DNA of 64,000 nucleotides from PALSA-188 sp963720075 (lineage in GTDB: Bacteria > Acidobacteriota > Terriglobia > Terriglobales > Acidobacteriaceae). The position numbers and the translations under genes are program-made. The notes beneath the pieces are model-generated. The model ran no database searches. It was not told the origin of the DNA and worked only from the letters and a program-made list of their open reading frames with translations. Positions 17,499-26,859 of the stretch are shown in pieces. The stretch spans positions 186,001-250,000 of the forward strand of contig CAVREG010000005.1 in NCBI GenBank assembly GCA_963720075.1, in the 5' to 3' direction. Position 1 is the first letter of the stretch. Each line of letters starts with the position of its first letter.

Positions 17499-20066
17499 TC
17501 ACAATTGCGGGAAGGCAATTTTGCGCACGAGTTTCGTATAACGGGGATCGGAATGCAGAGAATCGAAGGCGAAGTCGGTCCGCAAACCCTCAAGGAAGAA
17601 ATCATGTTCCTGGTATGCGGTATTAAGCCAGTCGAAGGTGCGATCTTTGTCTCCTAAATCAGCATAGAACCGGGCGATTCTGTAGGGAGGAACATAGCGG
17701 GCATTGGCCGTGCGCTGCGCGAGTAAGGTCTCGATGGCTTTGTTTAGGGCGCTTGGCCATCCGCCGGAGCGGAAGCCCGAGTCGAGAGCGGCCGCGACCT
17801 CAGCCTCATTGTGGTCGCCCGACAATTGAGCTGCGGTCTTGAATTCCTGAATAGCCTCTGGGTATTTGTGTTCTCCCCAGTAGGCAAGTGCCAGGAATCC
17901 GTGAGCTCTGCCAAAAGCCGGGTTGTCAGAAATGACTCTCTTGCCAGCCTCGAGGGCTTTATCGAATTGATGGGCGTGTAAGTACATTTCCGACTGTTCC
18001 GATTCAATAATGGGCGATAAGGGGTCGAGTTGATATGCGCGGTTGGCTTCATCAATTGACTCCTGCACGCGGCCACCGATGGAAGCAAGGTCCTCAGCAA
18101 ACCACTGATGTGCCGTCGCGTCGCTGGGATCCGCCTCAAAGGCCATCCTGTATTCGGCCTCGCCGCCAGCAAAATCCCAGTCGAATTCCATCTTATTGGC
18201 AGCTAGGTCGGCATGGGGGCGCGCAAGTGTAGGATCAAGGTCCAAAGCTCTCCTCGCGGCAGCATTCGACTTGGGAACGACATCGCGAGGATCGCCCCCA
18301 TAGCTCGGCAGGACACCGTAAGCATCCGCCAATCCTGAATAAGCCATCGCATAACCCGGATCTTTCTCGATGGCCTGATTGAAATAGGAAATTGCTGTCG
18401 CGATATCGGCGGCAGTACGTTTGTTCCAATAGTAGCGGCCTTTAACGTAAAGCTGATATGCCTCCGGATTCTGTGTGCCCTGCTTGGTGACCTGTTGTTT
18501 CTCCGCTCCGCTCAATTTCGAACGCAGCTTTTCCGCGATGTCACCGGCAATTTGTTGCTGCAAGGAAATAATGTCTGAGGTCTTGCGTTCATATTGTTCA
18601 CCCCAGATTTCCGTATTGTCCTGAACGCTGGTGAGGTCGGTGCTGACCTGCACAGTGTCCCCATGTTGCGTGACCCTGCCCGTGAGCAAAGCATCCACAG
18701 CCAGCGATTTCCCGACTTGCTGGAGATCAACGTCCTTGCCCTTATAGCGGAAGACGGAGTTGCGCGATTTCACTTTCAAATCGGGCACATGGGCGAGGCT
18801 TGCAATTAGGGATTCCGTGAGGCCGTCGCTGAGGAAGTCAGCGTCCGCGTTGCCGCCCACATTGGCGAATGGAATTACGGCAATGGATTCGATTCGCGAA
18901 GTGCTCGCCCTGCCTTGCCAATACCAAATTCCCGCTGCCGCTATCGCGATCAATAAGACAACCACCGCAAGGATCCGAGACTTGCGAACTGAACTCACTC
19001 GGACGCTGGCCGACGATAGTGAAGCGGCTGCTTGAAAACCCCCACCCTGTCCCTCCAAAGGGCGGAGGGACGAGGACGGGACACCCGAGATCGCCGATAT
19101 GGGAGGGAGGGCCGGAGATGAAAAGGATGGGGCTGGGGTAGAGCCAGAAGCTGGCGTCATCACCGGCACACCGCCACTCGCTACCGAACTTCTTCCTGAA
19201 TCGATTTCGCGCTTCAATCGTTTCAGGTCCGCTCGCATCTCGGACGCCACCTGGTAACGCAGATCACGGTCTTTTTCCAGTGCCTTGTTGATAATCCGCT
19301 CCAGCTCCGTGGGCAGATCGGGATTCAGCCGTACCGGTGCGGTCGGCAAACGATTCAAGATGGCGTCAAAAATCACCGCCGACGTGTTGCCGGTAAATGG
19401 TTGCCGCCCGGTAGCCGTTTCATACAAAAGGGCGCCGAAAGAAAAAAGGTCGGTACGCACATCCAGTTCTTCGCCGCGAGCCTGCTCGGGCGACATATAA
19501 GCGACGGTGCCAACGGTGCTGCCGGGGCTGGTCAGATTCGCAGCATCCACAGCCGCTGTCGCCATGGTCGCGCCTGAAAATTGCGGCACCGGCCGGGCCG
19601 CCACCTTGGCCAAGCCAAAATCGAGAATCTTTGCCTGTCCGCGTTTGGTGATGAACAGGTTTGCAGGCTTCAGGTCGCGATGAACAATTCCCGCTGTGTG
19701 CGCCACGTCCAGCGCGTCTGCAATCTGCGATCCGAAATCCACCAACTGCTCGACCGACATTGGCTTTCCCTCGATGCGATACTTCAACGTGCTGCCTTCG
19801 AGGTACTCCATCACAATGTAGTGACGGTCGTGATCTTCTCCGATGTCGTAGATGGTGCAAATGTTGGGATGGTTGAGGGCCGATGCCGCCTGCGCTTCAC
19901 GGCGGAACCGCTCAAGGGCCTGCGGATCGCTAGCCACGTCGTCGGGAAGAAACTTCAAGGCAACAAAGCGATGCAGTCGAGTATCTTCTGCCTTATAGAC
20001 CACGCCCATGCCGCCACCACCCAGCTTTTCCACAATGCGGTAGTGCGAGATGGTCTGATCAATCAC
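17499..20066 (-). CDS. Eukaryotic-like Ser/Thr protein kinase with TolB-like and TPR sensor half
   Basis: 855 residues. The N-terminal kinase domain (about 8-275) is complete: glycine loop G-G-G-G-M-G (16-21), K38 in V-A-L-K-F-L, catalytic H-R-D-L-K-P-A-N, D-F-G-L-A-K, and the A-Y-M-S-P-E-Q activation segment. A low-complexity S/P/G linker follows, then one transmembrane helix (A-V-V-L-L-I-A-I-A-A-A-G-I-W-Y). The outside part holds a TolB-like/CadC-associated domain (I-A-V-I-P-F-A-N-V-G) and several TPR units. This is a common acidobacterial membrane kinase design. Its substrates are unknown; the MacB-like permeases upstream on the same strand and the membrane protein downstream are candidates by position only. 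Confidence 0.94.
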   Translation of the reverse strand: MIDQTISHYRIVEKLGGGGMGVVYKAEDTRLHRFVALKFLPDDVASDPQALERFRREAQAASALNHPNICTIYDIGEDHDRHYIVMEYLEGSTLKYRIEGKPMSVEQLVDFGSQIADALDVAHTAGIVHRDLKPANLFITKRGQAKILDFGLAKVAARPVPQFSGATMATAAVDAANLTSPGSTVGTVAYMSPEQARGEELDVRTDLFSFGALLYETATGRQPFTGNTSAVIFDAILNRLPTAPVRLNPDLPTELERIINKALEKDRDLRYQVASEMRADLKRLKREIDSGRSSVASGGVPVMTPASGSTPAPSFSSPALPPISAISGVPSSSLRPLEGQGGGFQAAASLSSASVRVSSVRKSRILAVVVLLIAIAAAGIWYWQGRASTSRIESIAVIPFANVGGNADADFLSDGLTESLIASLAHVPDLKVKSRNSVFRYKGKDVDLQQVGKSLAVDALLTGRVTQHGDTVQVSTDLTSVQDNTEIWGEQYERKTSDIISLQQQIAGDIAEKLRSKLSGAEKQQVTKQGTQNPEAYQLYVKGRYYWNKRTAADIATAISYFNQAIEKDPGYAMAYSGLADAYGVLPSYGGDPRDVVPKSNAAARRALDLDPTLARPHADLAANKMEFDWDFAGGEAEYRMAFEADPSDATAHQWFAEDLASIGGRVQESIDEANRAYQLDPLSPIIESEQSEMYLHAHQFDKALEAGKRVISDNPAFGRAHGFLALAYWGEHKYPEAIQEFKTAAQLSGDHNEAEVAAALDSGFRSGGWPSALNKAIETLLAQRTANARYVPPYRIARFYADLGDKDRTFDWLNTAYQEHDFFLEGLRTDFAFDSLHSDPRYTKLVRKIAFPQL
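19049..19071. repeat. Palindromic repeat-like insert in the kinase linker
   Basis: GTCCCTCC and GGAGGGAC form an 8-bp hairpin in a G/C-skewed stretch (about 19035-19140) that encodes the poorly structured linker between the kinase domain and the membrane helix. The composition resembles intergenic palindromes rather than the surrounding coding sequence. That a repeat was inserted in frame is inference. Confidence 0.35.
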
Positions 20067-20285
20067 TAAGAAGTGCCCGGCTTCGGGGTCGCTTCATCTT
20101 ACGGACGCCGCTGCCGCCCGTCAACGAACGGAGTAGAGGCAGGGCGGCCTAGAAGTCAGGGCACTTGCCCGTGCATCAGGGTACCCTCCTGAGTGAGTTC
20201 ATCCGGATTGCGATTTAGGACGAGCTGGAACCATTCAACATGATGATTAGCGCACGACAGTTGGCTACTCTCGCCGGCGATTTAT

Positions 20286-21542
20286 CTATTCGTATCTCAA
20301 CGCCTCCACAGGATCCAGTTTCGACGCTCGCATTGCCGGCACCATGCCGCTCACTACACCGACAAGGAGCAAGACGAAGGCTGAGATCAGCACTGTCATC
20401 ATCGAGATTCGCAAGTGGATGTCCGCTTTGCCTGAGTCGTCTTCAAACAGTGGGCCCATTAAAGGTAGCGTGCCCACGGCTGCGGCGATTCCGTAACTAA
20501 TGAGGACGCCGATCGCGCCGCCGAGCAACATGATGAGCAACGTCTCCGCCAGGAATTGCAATTTGATATGCCGCTTTCGGGCTCCCAGAGCGCGGCGCAA
20601 GCCGATTTCGCGGATGCGCTCATCAACCGAAACCAGCATGATGTTCATTACCCCAACGCCACCAATTCCCAGGGTTAGTGTTCCTACGAATGCCAGCAAC
20701 ACCTGCAAACCAATGGTGAGTGCATCAATCACCGGCCGAAATTCGTCACGGCCAAACATCTGGAAGGCTTTTGGATCAGTTGGCGAAAACTGCTGGCGGG
20801 TAGCGACTGCCGCAAGCACTTGAGCCATCGCTTTTTTTTCATACTGCGGAGCGATCGGCTCAAATACTAAAACCGCTGCGTACCGCGTATTCCAAAGGTC
20901 ACCGGCAGTGGAGTAAGGAATCCAAACTGAGTCGTCGTCGCTGGAGAAATAGTTGCTCAGCTGAATCTTGCGCGCCATCACGCCGATGACGGTAAAACGC
21001 ACACCGGCGATTTGCACAGTTTCGCCTACGGCTGGGCGCCCGCTGAACAACTGTTCGCGAATGCGGCCACCGAGGAAGCAAACTCTGCGCCTTTCCAGTT
21101 CGTCGGAGGCGCTGATCCAACGACCTTCCGATGGGACTTCGTTGCGCATCTCGCCATATGCCGGGCAAACGCCCCGAATCGCCGCGGTCCCCACCAACCG
21201 ATCACCGTATGCGATGCCGGGCCTGCGGACGGTTTCAAGGCACGCGTATTTCACCAGGGGTGCCGTTTCTTTAATGATGTCAATGTCGGCTTGTTCGAGC
21301 ACAACTTTCTTGCCCGCTCGTTGCCCACCGGGCTGTTCGCTGGTTTGCTGCGGCCAGCAAATGACCACGCTCTTTCCAAAAGCATCGAAGCCGCCCACCA
21401 GGATTTGCCGGAAACTCGAGCCGTAGGCAATCAGCAATGTGACCGTTGCAATACCCCACACAATGCCGAGCATGGTAAGCAATGTGCGTGTGTAATTGCG
21501 CTTGAGGGCGATCCAGGCTTCGCGAATGATTTCAATCAACAT
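20286..21542 (-). CDS. MacB-like ABC transporter permease (FtsX family)
   Basis: 418 residues: an N-terminal helix (T-R-T-L-L-T-M-L-G-I-V-W-G-I-A-T-V), a periplasmic MacB core domain (about 45-270), and three C-terminal helices with the FtsX signature (M-N-I-M-L-V-S-V-D-E-R-I-R-E-I-G-L-R-R-A-L-G-A). MacB-type permeases couple cytoplasmic ATPase cycles to periplasmic events such as export of peptides or antibiotics. No ATPase gene is visible in the neighbourhood. It forms a pair with a paralogue about 92 nt upstream; the two probably assemble as a heterodimer. Confidence 0.92.
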   Translation of the reverse strand: MLIEIIREAWIALKRNYTRTLLTMLGIVWGIATVTLLIAYGSSFRQILVGGFDAFGKSVVICWPQQTSEQPGGQRAGKKVVLEQADIDIIKETAPLVKYACLETVRRPGIAYGDRLVGTAAIRGVCPAYGEMRNEVPSEGRWISASDELERRRVCFLGGRIREQLFSGRPAVGETVQIAGVRFTVIGVMARKIQLSNYFSSDDDSVWIPYSTAGDLWNTRYAAVLVFEPIAPQYEKKAMAQVLAAVATRQQFSPTDPKAFQMFGRDEFRPVIDALTIGLQVLLAFVGTLTLGIGGVGVMNIMLVSVDERIREIGLRRALGARKRHIKLQFLAETLLIMLLGGAIGVLISYGIAAAVGTLPLMGPLFEDDSGKADIHLRISMMTVLISAFVLLLVGVVSGMVPAMRASKLDPVEALRYE

Positions 21543-21634
21543 TGTTTCTACCAGGAAAGGCTATAACCACAGAGGACGCGAGAGTCCACAAAAGAGAACC
21601 AAATAATGCATGCACTTAAGCGGCCGATCGTTGA

Positions 21635-22894
21635 TCATCCTCCGGCCTCAAATCGCAGTGCTTCAATCGGGTCTACGGATGCGGCTTTCCGCGCCGGATA
21701 TAGCGCCGAAAGAACCGCTATGGTCCCCAACAGTCCGCAGGCCAGCAGACCGGACTCCCATGTGGGCAGCAATCCCGCAAAGAAAGCAGGCATGGGCAGC
21801 AAATCCACCAAGCCGCATAGCCCGTAAGCAACGGCCATTCCAACTGCTCCACTCAGAGCGGCAATCAGCAGCGCTTCAATAAAAAATTGCCGCAAAATAA
21901 TATGAGCGGGCGCGCCTAATGCCTTGCGAACACCAATCTCACGCGTTCGTTCCCTGACTGCGACCATCATTACGTTCATAACGCCGAGGCCGCCAAGAAA
22001 AAGAGTCACCATTCCCACTGCGCCCAGGAAATATTTCATGCCATCCGTCATCTGACGGAAAGCCTTGGCTTCCTGAACCGTGTCCCAGATGGGACAAGCT
22101 TCTTTATCGGTGGGATCAAAATTATGTAATCGCCCCAATACCGTCTGAATTTCATGTTTACAAGCTTCGTGTTGCTCGACCGATTTCGGAGTCACCAGAA
22201 GCTGATCAAAACTATCGGCGGTTTGAGGAGGCTTGTTCGGGAAATCGCGCCGCATAGCCGAGAAGGGAATAAAAACTTTGTTCACGTCCCAACCGTCATA
22301 GCTGGAATCCTGTTTCTTGGCCGCCATGACGCCGATTACCACGTACGGAATGTCGTTTAAATAAACGTTTTGCCCGACGGGATCGCGTCCGGGAAAAAGC
22401 TGCTTCGACGCATCTGTGCCCAGGAACGCAACGCGACGCGATTGCCGTTGATCTTCCCAATCGTAGAAGCGGCCGAGACCCACATTCAGGCTGCGAATAG
22501 AACCAAACGGCGGGAACGATCCCGTGACCGTGAAGGCTGCGTTGTTATAGTTGCTGTGCACGCGCAGATCATTCTGCTCCAACTCGGGAATTGCATCTTC
22601 GCAATCGGGAGACTCGGATTGAATTGCTGGAACGTCCGAATCCACCCAATGCATTACCCGGCCGGCACGCGCTCCTCCGGCCTGCAAGCTGGTGCGGCCA
22701 TGAAAGACAATCATTAAATCCTTGCCCAAAGTTTGCGCTTGCTCTTCCTGGCCTTTGCGCAGTCCTTCGCCGGCGGCAACCATAAGCACGATGGAGACGA
22801 TGCCCCACGCGATCCCAAACATCGTCAGGAAAGTGCGAAGCTTGTGCGCCCACAGGGTGCGAAGAACGTCGCCGATGAGATCACGGAGAATCAT
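21635..22894 (-). CDS. MacB-like ABC transporter permease, second paralogue
   Basis: 419 residues from the ATG at 22894, chosen because it puts the first helix (L-R-T-F-L-T-M-F-G-I-A-W-G-I) at the position usual for the family; an in-frame GTG 25 codons upstream is possible. It has a periplasmic core domain, then M-N-V-M-M-V-A-V-R-E-R-T-R-E-I-G-V-R-K-A-L-G-A and three helices. It is clearly paralogous to the next gene downstream, with the same layout and the same C-terminal E-A-L-R-[FY]-E. No dedicated ATPase is encoded nearby. Confidence 0.9.
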   Translation of the reverse strand: MILRDLIGDVLRTLWAHKLRTFLTMFGIAWGIVSIVLMVAAGEGLRKGQEEQAQTLGKDLMIVFHGRTSLQAGGARAGRVMHWVDSDVPAIQSESPDCEDAIPELEQNDLRVHSNYNNAAFTVTGSFPPFGSIRSLNVGLGRFYDWEDQRQSRRVAFLGTDASKQLFPGRDPVGQNVYLNDIPYVVIGVMAAKKQDSSYDGWDVNKVFIPFSAMRRDFPNKPPQTADSFDQLLVTPKSVEQHEACKHEIQTVLGRLHNFDPTDKEACPIWDTVQEAKAFRQMTDGMKYFLGAVGMVTLFLGGLGVMNVMMVAVRERTREIGVRKALGAPAHIILRQFFIEALLIAALSGAVGMAVAYGLCGLVDLLPMPAFFAGLLPTWESGLLACGLLGTIAVLSALYPARKAASVDPIEALRFEAGG

Positions 22895-23004
22895 TGACAG
22901 TTGGACGACTTGGAGCCGCAAAAGTAAGCCCGCCACAACGCGCGAGCCTGAAAGAGATACGCACTCCACTCAAATTTTGTTGCAGAAATAACTTAGGAAC
23001 TGCC

Positions 23005-23125
23005 GCCCCGGCTGTCCTGAGCGAAGCTCAATTGCGGAAGAAGCCCGTGGATCATCCGAAAAGCGAATATTGGAAAGTTTTCGGGAATAAGCACGGTCGA
23101 CCTTTGCTCGACTAGACAGCCGGGA
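23005..23125. repeat. Inverted-repeat element in intergenic gap
   Basis: CCCGGCTGTC near 23008 and GACAGCCGGG near 23116 are perfect inverted arms about 100 nt apart, in the gap between the permease and the zinc-finger-like gene. The second arm continues into GACGGACTGTCCC, itself partly palindromic. The style is that of dispersed intergenic repeats in acidobacterial genomes. No gene fits here. Confidence 0.4.
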
Positions 23126-23149
23126 CGGACTGTCCCTACGTGAGGCGGG

Positions 23150-23590
23150 CTATGACCCGGTGATTTTCAGGCGAAGCTCTTCGGGAAGGCGTTCCCTGAT
23201 TTCAGGAGGAAGGCGATCATGCACGTGGCGGGCGCCAATCTTGGCCACGTCCACCATAGTCATCGGAGCGGGAGTTGCAACCGCCACAACCAGCCAAATC
23301 AGCGCGGAGAGCGCAAACCCAGCGAGTGCAGCGACTTCAAGCCAGAACGTGTGGCGCGGTTCAAAGTGGCGAATCACGCCAAAAGCGAGAAGGAAAACCG
23401 CAGCGGAAACCGAAGCCAGCACAATCAGCGCAATATCAATTGTACGGTGCAGACGCTGGCGGGAGCGGCAATGTTCACAAGCTGAAAAATGATCCTCATA
23501 GTCCCCGCACATCTCCGGAGCCAACCCGGAAATATCATAGCGCCAACCCGCAAGAATCTTGCCTACTATCGGATCAATACATTCACTCAT
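23150..23590 (-). CDS. Small membrane protein with Cys/His-rich N-terminus
   Basis: 146 residues. The N-terminal cytoplasmic part holds a possible zinc site (C-G-D-Y-E-D-H-F-S-A-C-E-H-C), like the ZF-HC2 fingers of anti-sigma factors. Two transmembrane helices follow (about 50-70 and 83-105), then a basic amphipathic C-terminus. No sigma factor gene is nearby, so an anti-sigma role is not supported by context. It ends 6 nt before the start region of no other gene, and it begins 6 nt downstream of the YycJ-like stop, so the two may be co-transcribed. Confidence 0.65.
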   Translation of the reverse strand: MSECIDPIVGKILAGWRYDISGLAPEMCGDYEDHFSACEHCRSRQRLHRTIDIALIVLASVSAAVFLLAFGVIRHFEPRHTFWLEVAALAGFALSALIWLVVAVATPAPMTMVDVAKIGARHVHDRLPPEIRERLPEELRLKITGS

Positions 23591-23596
23591 AGGGAA

Positions 23597-24400
23597 CTAC
23601 AATTGAATCGCTTCCAGGGGCGCGCCTTGCGCCGCGAGCATAACCCGATTGCGCAACAAAGTCTGCCGTGGACCGAGCGCATTCTCCGCCGCTTTGCGTG
23701 CGATTTCGGGATGGTTATTATGCTCCGAGAGATGCGCCAGCACCACGTACGCAGCACCTCCATCATAGTCGCTGGTGAAGAAATCCGCGAGGGCTTCGTT
23801 TGAGAGGTGTCCAACCCGGCTCATTACACGCTGCTTGACTGACCAGGGATAAGGGCCACCGCGCAGCATTTCGAGATCGTGATTCGATTCGACAATCAAC
23901 ACATCGCAGCCGCGAAGGTGGTCGCAAACGTTAGGAGGAATGTATCCCAAATCAGTGGCAATGCCGACCTTGACGCCATCGGTACGAAAAGTAAATCCCA
24001 CTGGGTCAGCGGCATCATGGGGGATGGTAAACGGGGTCACAGTTATATCTCCGATTACGAAACGCTGCCCGGAAGAAAATGTTTCAAGCTTGGGAATCTT
24101 CGGCGAGTCTCCGCAATCATCCCGGAGCGCCTTTGCCCAAAATTCATGGGTAGCCCCAGTCATGAATACCGGAATGTTGAGCTTGAGGGAGAGAACCAGA
24201 AGGCCGTAGGTGTGATCGGAATGTTCGTGACTAATAAGAATTGCACAAAGCGAGTTTGGATCTTGCGCGCAGGCCTTGAGCCGCTTAAACGTTTCCCGGC
24301 AGGAGAGTCCGGCATCCACGAGAATCTTCGTGTTCGAACTTTCAACCAGCGTGGTGTTTCCTCTGCTTCCGCTGGCCAGCACCGAAACCGAAACTCCCAT
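23597..24400 (-). CDS. Metallo-beta-lactamase-fold hydrolase, YycJ/WalJ type
   Basis: 267 residues. N-terminus V-S-V-L-A-S-G-S-R-G-N-T-T-L and the metal-binding H-E-H-S-D-H match the YycJ/WalJ group of MBL-fold proteins. Further conserved His and Asp residues appear (E-S-N-H-D, G-H-L-S-N, H-L-S-E-H-N-N). YycJ-type proteins are putative nucleases linked in Firmicutes to the WalKR system and DNA repair; the role here is inferred. I chose the ATG at 24400; a start four codons upstream is also possible. The membrane-protein gene downstream is 6 nt away. Confidence 0.9.
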   Translation of the reverse strand: MGVSVSVLASGSRGNTTLVESSNTKILVDAGLSCRETFKRLKACAQDPNSLCAILISHEHSDHTYGLLVLSLKLNIPVFMTGATHEFWAKALRDDCGDSPKIPKLETFSSGQRFVIGDITVTPFTIPHDAADPVGFTFRTDGVKVGIATDLGYIPPNVCDHLRGCDVLIVESNHDLEMLRGGPYPWSVKQRVMSRVGHLSNEALADFFTSDYDGGAAYVVLAHLSEHNNHPEIARKAAENALGPRQTLLRNRVMLAAQGAPLEAIQL

Positions 24401-24490
24401 AACTTGCAGCATACTCGTTGCATCTGTGGAAGCGGTAGTAACTTCTTAGCTTGCCGAGGCCGGCGACAGGCTGCACTTCCGGAGGAGAAT

Positions 24491-24844
24491 TTATTTCCCA
24501 AAAAGTTCGTGTGATGCTCTCCTACCTACCGCTCCACTGTAAGCGCCCGCGATTCCTGTAACAAAACCGAGAGCGGATTCGTAGATTTGAGCACGATACG
24601 GTTTCTGTCCGAACAGCAAATAAGCTCCGAGACGCACCAGGGGGACGAAAACCCCTACGATAACTGTCCATCGCCATGGTTTTTCGGGGCGAAGGAAACC
24701 TAACACCATGGTCGAAATCAAGACGAATAAAGCAGTACCCAAAAGATCGCCGACAATTAGATCCAATACTCCGGCGCAGATTCCAAGAAGAACTGCAAGA
24801 ACATAAATGCCGATGTCGCCGGAATGATCTTTTGCCTCAACCAT
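24491..24844 (-). CDS. Small four-helix membrane protein, unknown function
   Basis: 117 residues with four hydrophobic segments (roughly 12-30, 33-50, 57-75, 85-105) and short polar ends. It lies between the YycJ-like gene and the 3-hydroxyacyl-CoA dehydrogenase on the same strand. No motif identifies a family. The coding style (regular helices, charged termini) supports a real gene. Confidence 0.6.
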   Translation of the reverse strand: MVEAKDHSGDIGIYVLAVLLGICAGVLDLIVGDLLGTALFVLISTMVLGFLRPEKPWRWTVIVGVFVPLVRLGAYLLFGQKPYRAQIYESALGFVTGIAGAYSGAVGRRASHELFGK

Positions 24845-24964
24845 TTCTATTCTCTATCTCTCCGACAAACACGTTGGCCCAGACGTCCCCGTCTAGGCGG
24901 ATGAGCGAAGCTCGTCGAATTTTCCATCGGATCGCTCCAGGCGAACGGCGCGGCTTCATTTCCG

Positions 24965-25813
24965 CTAATAACGGTAAAAACCTCGCCCGCTCTTCTTGCC
25001 CAGCCATCCTGCATCCACCATCTTGACGAGCAGCGGGCATGGCCGGTACTTGGGGTCTCCAAATCCATGCTGGAGCACTCGCATAATATCCAGGCAGACA
25101 TCCAGGCCGATAAAATCTGCCAGTGTCAGCGGACCCATGGGGTGTGCCATGCCCAGCTTGAAAACCTCGTCCACCGCCTCCGCAGTGGCCACCCCCTCCA
25201 TCACCGCGTACATGGCTTCGTTCAGCAGAGGCATGAGTACGCGGTTGGAAACGAATCCGGGGGCGTCGTTCACTTCCACGGGAGTCTTTTCCAGCCTGGC
25301 GGCCAAATCGCGAACAGTTAAGAACGTTTCGTCGGAGGTTGAGAGTCCACGTATCACCTCCACCAACTTCATAACCGGGACAGGATTGAAAAAGTGCATC
25401 CCAATTATTTTTTCGGGACGGGAAGTCAGCGTGGCAAGCCTGGTGATCGAGATTGAAGATGTATTTGAGGCGAGTATGACCTCAGGGCGGCAGAGTTGAT
25501 CAAGATCGCGAAAGATTTCGGCCTTGATCTCAACCCTTTCAGTGGCCGCTTCCACTACGAAATCGCAGTCAGAAAGCTTTGCACGGTTCAGAACCGGCTC
25601 GATGCGGTTGAACGTGGCCTGTTTGTCCTCGGCTGATATCTTGCCTTTGCCAACTTCGCGCTCAAGATTCTTGCTGATTGTGTTCAGCCCGCGATCAAGA
25701 AACCGCTGTTCCACGTCGCACAGCACGACCGGAAAGCTATTCTTGGCAAACACATGGGCGATGCCGCTTCCCATCGTTCCCGCGCCTACTACTCCGACGC
25801 GCTGGATTTCCAT
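24965..25813 (-). CDS. 3-hydroxybutyryl-CoA dehydrogenase
   Basis: NAD(P)-dependent dehydrogenase of 282 residues acting on 3-hydroxyacyl-CoA, in fatty acid or butyryl-CoA/polyhydroxybutyrate metabolism. It has an N-terminal Rossmann loop V-G-A-G-T-M-G-S-G-I-A-H, the catalytic H-F-F-N-P-V-P-V-M region and S-N-T-S-S-I-S-I-T. The C-terminal helical domain ends G-R-G-F-Y-R-Y. The ATG at 25813 is at the standard place (M-E-I-Q-R-V-G-V-V). It complements the thiolase at 3.9 kb functionally but not in an operon. Confidence 0.94.
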   Translation of the reverse strand: MEIQRVGVVGAGTMGSGIAHVFAKNSFPVVLCDVEQRFLDRGLNTISKNLEREVGKGKISAEDKQATFNRIEPVLNRAKLSDCDFVVEAATERVEIKAEIFRDLDQLCRPEVILASNTSSISITRLATLTSRPEKIIGMHFFNPVPVMKLVEVIRGLSTSDETFLTVRDLAARLEKTPVEVNDAPGFVSNRVLMPLLNEAMYAVMEGVATAEAVDEVFKLGMAHPMGPLTLADFIGLDVCLDIMRVLQHGFGDPKYRPCPLLVKMVDAGWLGKKSGRGFYRY

Positions 25814-26090
25814 GAGATCAGGCCCTCGGGTGAACATCCGAGTCTAACATCCTGGATTAAAGCTTTTATTTCAAGGCAGGAATGAATTTTGTGAAAAGGT
25901 GAAACGGTCGAGGTAAATGCTTGGCTGAGATCACAACAAAACGAACTTCGGGTTACTTCCCAAGCAACGAAACTTGAGCGTCTAGTCCGGGCCGTAAATA
26001 AAGTCACTTATCTGGCGTCCCGGTCATCTCACCTTAGAGACAGGACGGCCGAACGGGGGCGACCATACTTCTATAAATGAAGGCAAGGCC

Positions 26091-26813
26091 ATGAAGAAGC
26101 AAGCACGCAATCACGTCAACCGCAAGCTAGGTGAGTGCGACGGAGCGCCCGCCAAGCCCACCGGCGCAGTCTCGGGAGAGTTTGTCACGGAGACGTTCGA
26201 GTACGACGGTGGACGGCAGGTAACGGTATACGTTCCACCGGACCCGCCCGAAGCAATCGCATTCGCTGGCGACGGTCAGGGAATCTCGAAGTGGGGCCGG
26301 TTGCTCGAGATGGGCGACGCACCGTCCACAATGATCGTCGGTGTGCATGGGCTGACCGATGAGATGCTGCGGCTCCATGAGTACTCGCCGGGCTTTGAGC
26401 CGGAGCGGTTCGCGGCACACGAGAATTTCTTCGTCGAGGACGTTCGCCGATGGACGGAGTCGCGGTTTGGCGTGGCCCTGCCCGCTGAACGTACCGCAGT
26501 GCTCGGCGTCTCGGCGGGTGGAGAGCTGGCCCTGGCTCTTGGACTTCGGCATCCACATGTCTACGGTGCGGTCTTCTGTGCCTCGCCCGGCGGCGGTTAC
26601 AAGCCGCCTGGCGTTATGCCAAGTCCGCTTCCGCGCACATACCTTGTCGCTGGCACACAGGAGCCATTCTTCCTCGGAAACGCAAGGAGGTGGGCCGACG
26701 CGCTGCGCGATGCAGGTGCGGATGTCGTCATGAATGAGCGAGCTGGATCGCACGGTGGCGCATTCTGGCGAGAAGAGTTCCCGCTGATGGTGGCGTGGGC
26801 ATTCGGACGATGA
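26091..26813 (+). CDS. Alpha/beta-hydrolase, esterase-like
   Basis: 240 residues. Nucleophile elbow G-V-S-A-G-G in the middle, and a C-terminal His in G-S-H-G-G-A-F-W. The shape is that of the putative-esterase group (enterobactin-esterase/EstD-like). The N-terminal third is rich in charged residues and has no signal peptide. The gene looks richer in G and C than its neighbours and stands alone between unrelated genes, which might mean horizontal acquisition. The substrate is unknown. Confidence 0.8.
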   Translation: MKKQARNHVNRKLGECDGAPAKPTGAVSGEFVTETFEYDGGRQVTVYVPPDPPEAIAFAGDGQGISKWGRLLEMGDAPSTMIVGVHGLTDEMLRLHEYSPGFEPERFAAHENFFVEDVRRWTESRFGVALPAERTAVLGVSAGGELALALGLRHPHVYGAVFCASPGGGYKPPGVMPSPLPRTYLVAGTQEPFFLGNARRWADALRDAGADVVMNERAGSHGGAFWREEFPLMVAWAFGR

Positions 26814-26859
26814 TGTATCGGGACATCAGATAAAATGCCACCGTTTACGGCGGCCTACA

